Below are positions 26,158 to 38,100 of a DNA stretch of 64,000 bases, piece by piece (positions within the stretch are counted from its first letter, which is position 1; each line of letters starts with the position of its first letter). The position numbers and the translations under genes are program-made. This DNA is from Metaphire vulgaris. Taxonomy: Eukaryota > Annelida > Clitellata > Crassiclitellata > Megascolecidae. The notes below the pieces were generated by a model. It saw only the letters and a list, made by a program, of their open reading frames with translations, was not told the origin of the DNA and did not search any database. Where the stretch lies: positions 12,448,381-12,512,380 of the forward strand of contig CM030833.1 of NCBI GenBank assembly GCA_018105865.1, in the 5' to 3' direction.

Positions 26158-29100
26158 TATATATATAATATATATAATATAATATATTATATATATAATA
26201 TATATAATATAATATATATATATATATATATGTATATGTATATACATATGAATTTTCTGGTGATAGTATATTTTGGTATACAATACTGTAAACAATATTC
26301 CAGCAGTTGTTCATTGCTTAACTTTACTTATCTTCTTTATTTGATTTGGCCAGGTAAATACCGGTAACAAGCTTAGTTTTAGCTGGCACACAGCCAAAGT
26401 GTTTAACATTTATATTATTTAACACAGTAATAAAGATAATATGCATGTCAAATTGTGTTCACGTTAATCATTGCCTTGAATAATCCGTTATTTCTGGGAT
26501 TGGCATTTTTATCTGAGGTTGCATTTCTTAGCCATAAATAATTATTAGTCATGTTGCTTGAATATTTGAAAGCACATTTTAGAAAACACTATTTAGGTAT
26601 TTTGGTTTTTTAGACAACAAGGAAGCTGTAATTTTTCAAGCCAAGGAGACATTGGAATTAATATCTGATGCTTTGGAAGAACTGGAGGAGGTTGAGAATA
26701 TACATTTTAAATGGAAAAATTAGAATTTTAAGTGAATATTTTTAAAGTGTTGTATTTACCGGTACACTATTAGCATAGAATTAGTGATTGTATGGTAATA
26801 TTAATTTCAGATTTAAATTTTAATTTTAGAGTTTGCTATATGCCCATTTGGAGTATATTTAATTCTTACTTAGTGCCATACTAAAAATTAATTATTTAAG
26901 ACCCTCTCAGTGCCAACACTTGTCATCATCTTAAGATTTGCTTTAGCTGTATTGATGCATACTTTACCAATACTTGTTGCCATATGGAGAATCACTTCAT
27001 GTCTACTTATTCCCAACTCGAGGATTATTTGAGACCCTCCTAGTTTGCACTTTTCCTTCTTTGTTTGGTATTAAAATGTTGATTCTTATCGGTTATTTTG
27101 TATGATTGTGAAGTCTTTGAAAGGTTTGCACAATGATCTTGATCAAATGCTCAACAGTTGTTCAGTTGATGATGATGAAGATGACATCTCTCCAAAAATC
27201 TGGTGTGATTCGGATCGGCACGTTGTCACAGCTTCTGTTGGAGTGATAAAAACGGCTAAAGCAATGATGAAGAAACTGATAAAAGTGATAGACACGAGTG
27301 GTCGTTGTGATACACCGGATGTTGTCGCTCAGCTTGATGACTTTGCGAATGTTGTATCGACGATGAGTCCCGCTGTTGATGATTTTGTGTTGTCTCTTTA
27401 TCCTCCCGTCAAAACTGATGCCGTTTCAATTAATGTAAGCCTAATACTTGCGAAATTTGTAGTTCTTACTTTCTCAAATGCATATTTGATTGATTCTTGA
27501 TGTTTTGGTCTTGTACAGAAGCGGATCTAGGGTATTCGGCGCCCGGGGACAAAGTATATGTTGGCGCCCCTAACATAGCTGACAAGCAAAAAAAGAAGGA
27601 AAAAAGGTCGTCACATCGTTTTCAGTGCCCCTCTTCATATAGTGCTTACAAGCAAAAAAGGTCGTCACACGTGTTTCTTCTTCTTTATTGTGCATTTAAC
27701 TTACCCAAATATCTGATTTTGGCGACCCCTCACCTCGGCGCCCGGGGACATGTGTACCCCTTGCCCTGCCCTCCCCCTAGATCCGCCTCTGGTCTTGTAT
27801 TTATAAATGTTTGCACTGTGCATATTATTTTGCTTTTATGTTTGCCGGAGGTAAGCAATTTGGCCAGAGCCTCTACTTTGTAGTTTGGTTTTTGTTGAAG
27901 CTTCAACCAGAATAAGATGGTACATAGCTGAACATTAAGCATGGGATTTTTAAAAAAATAATCTGATATCTTTTTTGCTTGACAAAGGCATTGGTCTAAA
28001 CTTATATTGAAGTTATATTGGCTGATAAGGAGAACTTTACCATTGGGATCAAGGGAATCTTTTAGTCATTTTATGAAACTAAGGTTTTAACCAAATATCG
28101 GTCAAAAGCAGGGCATGTCCTTTTTTGCCTCACATCCTCTTTCTTTTTGGGTGCAATGACTGGCCACCATCTGCCAATGAATGGCATAGCCACCTATGGG
28201 CTGATGGCCATGAAACCGGGGATTAGCACTGGCCCCTTTTTTACCTCTTTCTTGCAGGCATGGCTTGAAATGTAGAATTGTCCAGCTTTCTGCTTTCATC
28301 ATTCACTCACTTGAATTTCAGCCTGTTTTCTGCATAATTACACTGTCCTCGTTTTCTTTAAATTTTGAATCTTAATGAGCGAATCTTGGGCTCTTGACAG
28401 AGAAATGTGAGACTGCATGCAGCTTTCTATTTCATGTATGTGTAATTTATCTGTAGCTTTATGGTTTTGTAGTCCTTTTTCTTTAAGAGACATTGCAATA
28501 TGTGTTTTGTGAATTGTATGGCAATGAAGCACCTTTTTTCTGTTATCATTTGTCCTTCTTGGATATGCTGACATCTGGTAACCTTTTCTGAAGTGCACTT
28601 CCTTTACTAAATCTTCATTGGAGTAAAAATTAAATTTTAAAGTATTACTGTTATTCATATTGTTGTATTTTAAATATGGACTTATTGTGTTCTTTGTGCA
28701 ATGTATTTTTATCGCATTTTACGTATAAGCCAGTGTGTAATTTTTATTTTTAAATGTTCTCACATTTGTTCATCTTAATTTACCAGAATGTTAATTGGAT
28801 TGACATTTTATTCAGATAAAAATATTACAAATACGTATTTGTGAATTTTAGTCTCAGCATTTAATCTCCGTTCTTCGACATCTACTCAGCCTGTCAAAGT
28901 GAGTGCAATATTTTCTTAACTTTTTATATTTGTTGAAGTTTTTGCACACATTTGAGTTGAGTTGAGTTTATAATGCTATTTAGTAAGAGATTTGGAAAAA
29001 CTTTAATTGAACTTAAATCAAAGTTTCTGACATTTGGTGCTTTAAAGATTCAAGACTTTACAGTAGCATTGAAAATGAAACTGTTAATTCAATTTTTCAG

Positions 29101-29263
29101 AAACAGCCATTTTATTGCAAGTGCTGACTCCACTTGGCTCGAGTTCCTTTTTTCTGTTCCAATTACACTATTCTGTTCAAAAAGCCGTTTGCTCACACAC
29201 ATGCTACAAAGACTGCAGAAGTTATTGCAAGCCTCAAATGACCTTACGCTATTTAAACTTTAA
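20662..29263 (+). CDS. CCNDBP1: Cyclin-D1-binding protein 1 (GCIP) homologue
   Basis: Helical cyclin-D-binding protein. In vertebrates it binds cyclin D1 and GRAP2 and acts as a negative cell-cycle and HLH-type regulator. Inferred exons: 20662-20740, 22889-22951, 23383-23462, 24490-24668, 25981-26051, 26614-26690, 27114-27434, 28852-28898 and 29101-29263, 359 aa plus TAA. Human CCNDBP1 is about 360 aa. All phases fit (1,1,0,2,1,0,0,2). Conserved blocks in order: ISQEATKLCLACSEPPLPSP; IVSAYYSLPPSQGLTLRKLV; GSVWEICDKFPGLPRDNK; an acidic insert VDDDEDD; VVAQLDDFANVVSTMSPAVD; and the C-terminal DSTWLEFL. The start ATG follows GTAAGAAAAC and is the first in frame. A candidate ATTAAA signal lies at 29308. 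The exon 7 acceptor (GTGAAG at 27113) has a poor pyrimidine tract and is the least certain border. Confidence 0.93.
20815..20990 (-). mobile_element. tRNA-derived SINE fragment
   Basis: On the - strand there is a tRNA-like head with a possible A box (ATGGGTTACGCGCC) and a B box GGTTCAAGCCC about 40 bases further on, followed by TTAGCGCCCCTAGCGG. It lies in CCNDBP1 intron 1. The spacing fits a pol III internal promoter, but the flanks show no intact tRNA fold, so I call a SINE and not a tRNA gene. Confidence 0.6.
21003..21070 (-). mobile_element. L2-like 3' terminus, (GTAA)n cap
   Basis: GTAAGTAAGTAAAATCG followed by TTTTATAGCGCTACC matches, in antisense, the 3' ends of the TTAC-tailed family at 3271, 25021 and 31076. 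It is only the terminal part. Confidence 0.65.
21200..22570 (+). mobile_element. Decayed RTE-like retrotransposon
   Basis: Plus-strand reverse transcriptase pieces in shifting frames: KTDGNSYRPIALMSV (about 21250-21290); the catalytic box DIVYADDTVFLVKS intact at about 21750-21790; KTKLQNLSAGLN and VENLVYLGSLQSTDGHCKPD (about 21865-22000); and the typical C-terminus RPHKRWVDQFFKDTGRPPADLWRKA (about 22430-22510). It is the same superfamily as the - strand copy at 7400-9470. Stops and frameshifts show it is dead. It fills most of CCNDBP1 intron 1. Confidence 0.85.
25021..25850 (-). mobile_element. L2/CR1-like retroelement, TTAC tail
   Basis: Read on the - strand, the copy contains degenerate reverse transcriptase ending SYAASELWNSIPASLCCLH and a terminal VFLSKHKAFLFKQ. 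It is close to the + copy at 2612-3112 (SYAAPELWNSIPISLRCLH). The shared 3'UTR and the (GTAA)n cap at 25021-25038 follow. It lies in CCNDBP1 intron 4. Stops are present. Confidence 0.8.
26101..26249. repeat. (AT)n array
   Basis: About 150 bp of AT dinucleotides with ATAATATATTAT phase breaks, in CCNDBP1 intron 5. Open frames across it are Tyr/Ile repeats with no meaning. Confidence 0.95.
27516..27791. mobile_element. Nonautonomous hAT-type element
   Basis: The exact 8-bp flanks GTCTTGTA lie at 27508-27515 and 27792-27799. The left end CAGAAGCGGATCTAGGG and the right end CCCTAGATCCGCCTCTG are inverted repeats with one mismatch in 17. Two internal copies of AAAAAAGGTCGTCACA lie at about 27598 and 27655. 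It is in CCNDBP1 intron 7. It is 276 bp and carries no transposase. Confidence 0.92.
28110..28290 (+). mobile_element. SINE 3' fragment
   Basis: ATGGCATAGCCACC, then GGGGATTAGCACTGGCCCC, corresponds to the 3' part of the SINE at 6231-6300 in CDYL intron 1. No tRNA-like head is seen. It lies in CCNDBP1 intron 7. Confidence 0.5.
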
Positions 29264-29414
29264 AAATAGATTTTATCTATAGTGATTATGCTGTAGTTAA
29301 ATATTGCATTAAATTTGTATTCAAATTTCTTTGCAAGGCAAAGGTTTTTGACTTTTAAAATGAATCATGTTCAAGAACATATGTTTAATATTTCAAACAA
29401 GTGACGTATGTTAA

Positions 29415-29687
29415 GGGTTCATGATCCGTTCATCCATATATTACATACGCACAAAAGTCTTATTTTCAGACTGCTCCCCTGTTGCACCCCATATATTTTG
29501 TGGACCCCATGTGCATACATACAAATTAACTTATCCCATTCACCCACCCGGTTTGGTGCAACCATAAACAGGTGGCTCCCCCCAGACCTCTACTCTACAC
29601 AAGGTCAATTAGTTTATTTCCAGACAACCGCACACCAACTGACTATGGCATGGAAACCTGCTTGGGGTGGCTTTGATAATTAAAAAT

Positions 29688-29752
<65 letters not shown>

Positions 29753-29779
29753 GTGCATATGTACGTATTCAGTCAAGAC
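29415..29779. mobile_element. Possible MITE containing (AT)n array
   Basis: The left side has AGGGTTCATGATCC then CATCCATATATTACATACGC. The right side has CATATGTACGTATTCAG then CAAGACCCT, loosely its inverted complement. A pure (AT)n array lies inside at 29691-29749. The ends resemble the better-defined element at 37751-37884. No clear target duplication. Confidence 0.4.
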
Positions 29780-30669
29780 CCTCTCCCCCACCTACTCCAG
29801 TATGCATCTTTATGCAAAAATTTTTCTCAATTCCAATACCCCTCAATCTGTATGTGATATGTGGGTGGGCCCTAAGCGCCCTTGATTGTGGCTTTTGCCA
29901 TACCCACTGCCCTACTGGAGCGTCATTTGGGGGGGGGCGTGCAAGGAAATGAAAAAAATAATGCATAATGTATTAAATAAATAAGTAAATGTGAAATGTG
30001 CAAAAGTTCGCCAACAATTTGCCAAAAAATGTCCAAAATTTGGCCAAAAAGTTAACTTCCCCCTCCCCAAGAAAAGTGTGAAATGACACTATACTGCTGC
30101 CCTATACAAGTTGTCTCAATAATAATTTGATTAATCATTTTCAAGTGTTTCTATGGCAACCTGATGCTGTGCTGGCAATTAAAGAGCAAAGTTAGACTCA
30201 TAGACTGTTAAGTCCTTCAGGATGCTGCTCATCGCTGCTCCGTGTGATTCAAGGGCCATTATATTGTAGTAAAGTGATACTCCTTACTTCAGACTAAATT
30301 ACCTTTCCATTATCGTCTGGTATCTTATCTATTTAATAACTCCAAGGTTATGGGATACGAAAGTGTGGCCTGATGATGTATAGAGAATTAGGACCTGAGT
30401 TTTAATGTGGAAATCCAGAACCTTGACAGTTTTTACATGCAACCAGCCACGTTGGCTCTATGTGGCTGCCCTACAGGCTACAGTTGACTTCAAACTACTG
30501 TATTTGAAAATTTTATGGGTTTCTTGAATATAACTGGTAAGAAATGACAATAGGGCAGATGGAAAGTGAATGCTTCAATACAAAAATTCTATGAAAATAT
30601 GCATCTTACCTTTTAAAACAAATTATAGGGTTCTTTTCAGCTGCTCATTGCAAAATTCAATAATTTCAG

Positions 30670-31230
30670 TTGGATGGAGTCAATATTAGCACGAGCCAAT
30701 TTTAGTGGTCTTTAGTTTAAGGTGCAGATCGGTAGACTTAGCTGAAGGTAACAAGAGTGCGACAGCGGATGAAGTTTGCTGTGTTGGAAGTGGAGAATTA
30801 ATGTTGCAATGAATTGGCATGAACAACAGAGAGAAATGGAAGTTCATAGTTGCCAACTTAGAAATACATGGCACCTGAAGAAGAAGAGGATAGTCAAAAG
30901 GTGGGGTCAATCAGACAGGGTCATTTTACAGAAGGAGTTATTATGACTGAGACATTGAGACAGTGGAGGAAATGATTTGTTGTTTGAAGAGAAATGCTTT
31001 AAATTTAGATAGTAAAACTAGATGTTTCTAGAAGTTAATAAGGAAATTGTGACAGAACTTGCTGTTTGACCATGGTAAGTAAGTAAAAAAATCTCGTGGA
31101 TTTTTATAGCGCTTTGGTGCAGCACAACAGTAGCTGCTTATTCTTGGGCGCTCAGCCTTTCTTGAAATAGCTATGGGAAAGGTAAATGATCAGCCAGGCA
31201 ATAGTCAACATTCAAATGGTGTAGACAGCA
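30670..31230 (-). mobile_element. L2-like 3' region split by insertion
   Basis: Minus-strand sequence homologous to the copy at 25150-25330. Shared landmarks are AAAGGTGGGGTCA, TTGTTTGAAGAGAAATGCTTT and TTTGACCATGG, then, after a gap, TGGTGTAGACAGCAGAG at about 31217. The gap at about 31078-31216 is filled by another (GTAA)n-capped terminus. Confidence 0.7.
31078..31216 (-). mobile_element. Nested L2-like 3' terminus
   Basis: Starts with GTAAGTAAGTAAAAAAATC and continues TTTTTATAGCGCTTTGG, then CTTATTCTTGGGCGC, the antisense 3' end of the same family. It interrupts the older copy exactly between TTTGACCATGG and TGTAGACAGC, with ATGG on both sides as a possible short target duplication. Confidence 0.7.
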
Positions 31231-32189
31231 GAGTAATGCTGGATGAATGAAGGCTCAAAATGTTCATAAATTTTATGAATTCAGCAACAAAAAAAACGAA
31301 ATCTAATTGACTCCTGTTGTGTGAGAAGCAAAAAATTAGCCCAAAAGTGAGAGCGTTCGTTAAATCGCCCAAGTGGCAACCAGGAGCTCGTTGTTTATAA
31401 ATGGCGTCGAGTTGTTGATTCCGTCGATTGCTTGGATGCGAGATTTCGTCGCCACAAACCAACCCCTTCTCCTCAAATGTAGATTAATCTGAAGCTAAAT
31501 TTTGTCGTTAATTTTGCTCTAAATTCATAGTAGTTTCTAAGTGAATTTCACGGTTTAAAAGTCTTTTTAGTTAAGTTTTCCTGTTACTACCCTCCCTTGG
31601 TGTCTCAATACCGTAGTAACAGACCGTTCGTGTGGCTGTAAATGCCAGAAGGGACCAGAATTTCACGGTTTAGTTTATAGTTGTTGTAAGGTAGGTTAAG
31701 AATTGTGGATTTTTCTGACGAATAAACATAGCTCGTCCGTAATGTTTAGTAGGCGGCATAAAATTGAAATTTAAATCATCAATTTATATGTCGCTTTGAT
31801 AATAATGAACAAGTAATCTGCCTAAAACGCTTCGCAGATCATACCAAAGTCCACGATGCACGATCCACGCCACCATGGACAAGTGAGTGTCTGATGATTG
31901 AACCCAGGTTGACAGCTTATCAAAGACGCTGTTTGTGCTGTACCAATTGAGCCTTTGACAATATATATATATTTTTTTTCTTAGTTCCTCAACGCTGTTG
32001 TGCATGAAACAGTTTTGTCAGTTTCTTGAATGTGACTTTGGCTAGTTTTAAATTTTATGTAGCATTAAAAATAGCCTGAAATTCTATTACTCTCTTCTCT
32101 TGTATTTACCGTAGATTATTAACCGGAAGCATTCAGACTTAGCTCTGAATGTCCATTATAAAGCATTAAAGATTTTGTATTTTAGAAGC

Positions 32190-35100
32190 ATGAGTGATCC
32201 GAAGTTTGATGAAAAGGAGCTCACTGTTAGCTTAAAGAAGTTGATTCTTGGATTTAGTCCTCGCCTACAGAATGTGTCCTCAACAGATGAGGCTCAACAG
32301 GTATTGCTCCAGTTGGAAGAGCTGGATGAGAACTTCCACAGGTACTGACTTATCTGACTTATGCTCTGAGATGATTTATGACTGGGAAACATGGGAGTGG
32401 CATAGGGTCCTGGTCCTGGAATCCATAATACATGTGAATCCTTAGGAGGCAGTTAAACCATGATTTTGTTTCATTTAACAATTGCTACAGCACTGTTTGA
32501 CTTCAGGACCCTCAGTCTAATGGTTGAGTTTATACCACAGTCAATGAAATCATCAGTAAGTCTTTGTGGCACCACTATAATAATGTCTAGGGCATCTGCA
32601 CAAGATTAAAGTTGAATTAGAACCAGGTAATGTGGTGGTTATATGAAATGGTGTTGCCAATGAATTCCAGAGCCTAGTGTCACACACCAAAAAATGATGA
32701 GTGCCAATAACTTTTGTTTGAGTAGTGGACCAACAAATGAAATCAATTCTAATTATCTAGTGGAATGATTAATTATTAGGTTGAGGGATTAGCCTTGAAT
32801 TAAGACAGATGGTTAGTTCTATAATATGGATTTATACACAAATGACAGATTTTGTAATTAATTCACTATTCAGCAGTAAGCCAATGTAGGGACTGTCTAA
32901 AAATGGCTTGCATATTCAAATCTGGGAGTTTGGGTATCACTCTTGATAAGGAATTCTGTACATTCTGGAGTTTCTGTATAATTGATTGTTTGATACCAGA
33001 AGGCAGGGAATTGCATTAAGTCTAGATTGCATTAGTCTAGATGAATAGATACCACTGCATTGGCCAATTGATTGAGGATAGATTTAGGAGGAGATTTCTG
33101 CTGTGTTAAAGGTCTTGAATATGAAAATCAGAAGATTTGAATGTAGCGATTAGTGAAAGAGAGAGAAGAATCGAATATAACCAATATTGCATGCAGAAGT
33201 GCTTCTAGAAACAAAGGCAGAGTTACATTTAAATTGACTTGACAGCCGTTTTGCTTATTTATTTGCAGGGAACAAACCATAACATCTGACTAGATTTTTT
33301 TTTACTGATGAGTGAAAGGTCATTGGCAATTTGCGCCAAAGATATTATTTCCAATTAAAAACTCCTCTATGAAATGCCAACATTGTTTATGAGATATTTT
33401 GAAGTAAACGTAGAATAATTAAATTAATTATTGATGGTGCATTTTCAGGTATGGCTTTGTAAAGATGTTGCGAAGTTGTATAGAAGAAGCAGTTGGTCCA
33501 CTGATTGACGAAGAAATAACAAAGCAGTCAAATGCATCCAGTGATCTGGCATTTGGCCAAGAAACTGCTGTCAATGCAATCACATCCAAAGTGCTGGAAT
33601 CACAAGCGTAAGCAGCTTGTTTCTATTAATAATATATGGCTTTCAGTAGACTCGTTTTAATAACTGATCTAGTAAAATGATTTATAACTGAGTTTAATCA
33701 GTGATCAACATTTTCATCTTTTGATATCTGTTTGGTTACATTTTATAAAATTTTGTCTTTTGAAGATGAGAACTGAATGAATGATTTATTTAATTTTAAT
33801 TGATTGGTCAACTGAATGACAGACTGATTGATAATTATATAAGTGATAATGACATTGTCGATAATAACAATGATAATGATTATAATGATAATAATGTTAC
33901 TTATTTTGAAGGAAATTATTGAATTATTTCAGATTTATTGGCCTGGCTGAAGATTTTAAACGGTCAGTTTCTGTTGCCTGTGAGAATCTTTTGACCAACT
34001 ATGATCAGGAATTCTCAAATTCCTTGGAGGTCTGCCTGGAACAGCATCGAGACAAGACCATCAGAAAAAATCTGAAGTTTTGTTCAGTGATGGAGAGTCT
34101 TCAGTGGGAGACAGCTCTTCAGGTCATGTGAGTGCAGTGAGACCAGTTTAGGTGTATTTTTACTTGCAAGCCTAAATATAATTATTTGCTGTTTACCTAG
34201 ACAAGCACTTGAAAATGATGAGATGAAATTCAAAACATGAAATTATTGTTAGCCAACTATCATACTTTTAGGTGGATTATTAATTTGTCCATTTGATATA
34301 CCATATAGACGGGGTGAGTGGGGTTATAAGTCGCTGCTGTGTGTTTAGATTGCAGGTACTAAAAATTGCAAGAATTTATGTTAATTCCTTATATAAGTTG
34401 CTGAGAAATATAAGTCGCTGCCCCAACTGGAAATTACCGGTAACCTCTTAGTTACTGATTGTGCTAAAAATGATGTTGTTGAATGCATATAATGCATAAC
34501 AAATTGTGTAATAGAAAAGTCTGGTGTTTTGTGTTGTTCATTTTATATTGCGTATAGTGCTCTTTCATTATCACATTCTAGTTAATTAGCTCACTTTTGT
34601 TAACGAATTCTCCATTTAGCGGTCTTTCATTAGCGAATTCTAGTTATTTAGCGCTTTCATTAGTGAATTCTAGCTATTTAGCACTCTTTTGTTAGCAAAT
34701 TTTAGTTATTTAGTTTTTTTCATTGGTGAATTTTTGCTTAACGCTTGACAGATCAAATGGCAGTAAATAATGCATTATTTACAAATAACTTACCTGCGCT
34801 CAATGAAACTTCACTAGATAAGTTGCCTCTTTATATCAGTTGCCTCTTTGTGTAAGACGCAACCTGAAAATCTAATGTAAAAATGTGCAACTTATACCCC
34901 CATCTATACGGTACGTTTGTTTGGATATAATTGTGCTTTAGATTTTTGCCTTATTCACAGATAAATTTTGTGTAAGCATAAGTTAAAATACATGTAATTG
35001 ATTATTGAGTGACATTTTATGATTTTATTATACCTCGAAGTTGTATGATTTGGTTGATGACTGTTTGAGAAATTTAAAAAGTCTTTATATTATGTAAGTT

Positions 35101-38100
35101 ATGCATAGCCTCAATACTTGAAGTTAATGTTCTGTTTATTAACGTAATTGTTGGTTTACTTTATCAGAGTACCGTATTTTTCAACAGTGAAATGCTGCAA
35201 ACAGTAACTCAGAACCTGGTTAAGAAAAATCCAGTTGAGGTGAAATATTGATTATTCATAGACCGTTATTTATGTAATAAGCTTTTAATTTTTAAATGTT
35301 ATAACAATAAAATTTTGCATATAATATAGTGTGTAGAAAGTAAAAGAGAATATATCTTAAAACTTTGTGAGATAATAATTAATTATTCATTGGTAATTAA
35401 AATCTGTGGGCAGTGTATTATATTGTGTATATAGGATAAACTTGTTAATTCAATCTTTTACTGGATTTGATGAATGATAGGGCAAAATTTTGAGCTCGTA
35501 GCATGTGTGCCTATATGGCATTCATACAAATGTTTGGAGCACATGGCCCAAATAGTCTGGCGCTGACAGAACGAATGCATTTTAAAGTGCATTAGTTCTG
35601 TCAGGGCCAGACTATTTTCATGGATCTTGAATAACATTGGGGGCCCTTAGCAGATGAAGCAATTAGGTTCAAGGGTCGATTGATTGTTTCCAGCAAAGGG
35701 ATGCTGCATGATATGCTACAATCAATGATGTCTCTAGACTATGCTTATTGCCCATAGCAAAAGTAAATTTACTTATCCTGTTTTGCTGCATGAGCAGTGT
35801 AACTGGTAGACAGGCCACAGCGACTTTCCATTTCAAATTGAATGTAGGCTGGCTAACAAAGAATTTTTAAAATGGGTGGTTGTGGCCCCTTACCATTTGT
35901 GGTCTTTGGCCTAGTTAGACTAATGGTTAATCCAGCCTTGAGCACTGTTCAAGTCTAAAGGTTTGCTGCATATGTCTAGAAGTATGCTCGGTTACATTGC
36001 TTATAGTTACAAAATATCTGGCAGTTTTAGGGTTAAAGGTAAGGTTTAATTCTGATTTGTTATTGTTATAACTTTTTGAGTAAGTATTTATTTTCAATTT
36101 TCAAATATGATGATGATGATGATGCATAACAGTGCCATAAATATCTCCGCCATAGCCGGCGGCAAGCCCTGGTTGAGAAAGGAGGAACCAAACACACAAA
36201 CACACACACACACACACACAGATGCTCATCGTCTTTGATACCGATGCGTCTATAAACAAACACAATGCACACAGTGCCATAAATAATTTGAATAGACTGC
36301 ATCTTTGATCCCTCATTTATCTGTTTTTTCTTTATTCATGATTTTGACATCCTGATTTATTAAAAGGTTTTGATGTGATTTTAAAAGGTGCGGAAGTCTG
36401 CACTTCGTGAATTGTCACATCTCACTGGACTGCTGGATGTGCAGAGTGACGTCTGGAAGTCTATTCGATCTGGACTTCTTGATGCATTGATAGAATCTGA
36501 TGATGAATTATGGGTGAGTGCCTAATAATATATTTGCTTTTTGATTTTCCCAAGTTTTACAGTTGTTCATGTTTATTTGCCATAATTTGTACTTCAAAAA
36601 GGATATCCATCTGAAAATAGGATGCAAGGTAACAGATATCAGAAGAGACACACAAAAATTTATTTGACAATTATTTGAACTTAGTACCAGTGATCAAACT
36701 TGAGGGAATTGTGTCATTGGTTCTTCTGTCATTTATCATTTAATAACTTCAGAGAAAGAGTGTGAAAGTTGTAATGCATAACACATCAACTTGACTTATG
36801 CTCTGCTTTGCCGAATCATCATGATCATTAAAGCCTGTAATAAGTGAGACTTTATATCAGACAGATTGTTTGATGTGGGTGAGTGGATTTGTCAGTTAAG
36901 TCAAAACATGAGAAAAACATTGAAAAAGTCATTCACTTGAATGGTTGACCTGGTGCCTAATGGCTTAAAATGTTATTTATTCGTCCATATGGTCAAATAT
37001 TATTGGATTTTTATAATGTTGATTTACAGTGATTAATCTGTAAATAATCAACCATTGGCATTGTCTCCTGGCAAACGCTGTTGCATTGCCTTCTATTTGG
37101 ACATTGTCAACATCTTCGTCATTGTCGCCGTTGCCGTCGTCATCATCACTTGCATCATAATAATTGTAACCACCATCTCACCACACAGCCTTTGAACCAC
37201 CATGACTGCACCACCATCATTATCACCATATTCATCATAATTATTTAGCGCAGAAAAGTACAAAACAATTATGCCATGATTTTCAATGTTTTATTAGTGT
37301 AGCAAATGTGTTATTGATACATCAAAATTCATTTATGGCTTGAGAGAAGAGTGACTTTTGAACTTCTGATTTTAGAATATGTCCTTGAAAGTTTTTGGCC
37401 GTGGTTTAAGTTCAAACAATTGCAACAAAGAACTGTATAAAGCTCTCGGTATGGTCTGCATTTTATTACATGACCATTGCTTAACTGATTAACTGAATTT
37501 TATTCTAACCAGTTTATTATTATTATTATTCACATATAGATTTATTTCCTAATTAAGGTTTGTTAAATAATATGTGTAATTTCTAATTTTGTAGTTGAAT
37601 TCCTGTCAAGTCAGTTTTTGCCTGGTTCGAAGGCAGTTGGCGTCTTGCCAAAGGTCAAGCAAGGTCTTGATTGCCGTCAGAGCCACATTGCTAAGCTGAT
37701 GAAGGCTGTAAGCATTTGTAGCTTAAATTGAAATTTGAGTGATCAAATTAGGGTCTGTCCATATATTACGTATGCACTGAGGGGGAGGGGATTGGATTTA
37801 GGAGATTTTGTGTGTGTACGGTGTGCAAATGGGGGGGGAGTTGAAAATATGCCTTTTTTGCCTACGTACTATGTGGATGAGCCCTTACCATATTAATTAA
37901 ATCTTTGATGTCTTTATAAGTCAGTTGAGAAGAGAATTCAAATGAGTATTCAGATATTAGTCAGTACTTGCCACTTAGTTGTCTTGCTTAAGTTCTCAGC
38001 AATCAAAAAATCTCAAAATGGTTGAGACAATAACTAACTTAAAACTAGTTACCCATTGTTGAATGGTCTTAACCTGTCATTTTGCAGAATTTTGATTTAT

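Larger units (their letters stand above)
29264..32189. other. Intergenic region before TBC1D32
   Basis: Contains the CCNDBP1 3'UTR, an (AT)n array, retroelement pieces at 30670-31230 and a more GC-balanced stretch at about 31300-31760 that may hold the TBC1D32 promoter and a noncoding first exon. The last idea rests on the acceptor-like TATTTTAG immediately before the TBC1D32 ATG exon and a donor-like GTAGGT near 31690. I see nothing identifiable at 29800-30660. Confidence 0.5.
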
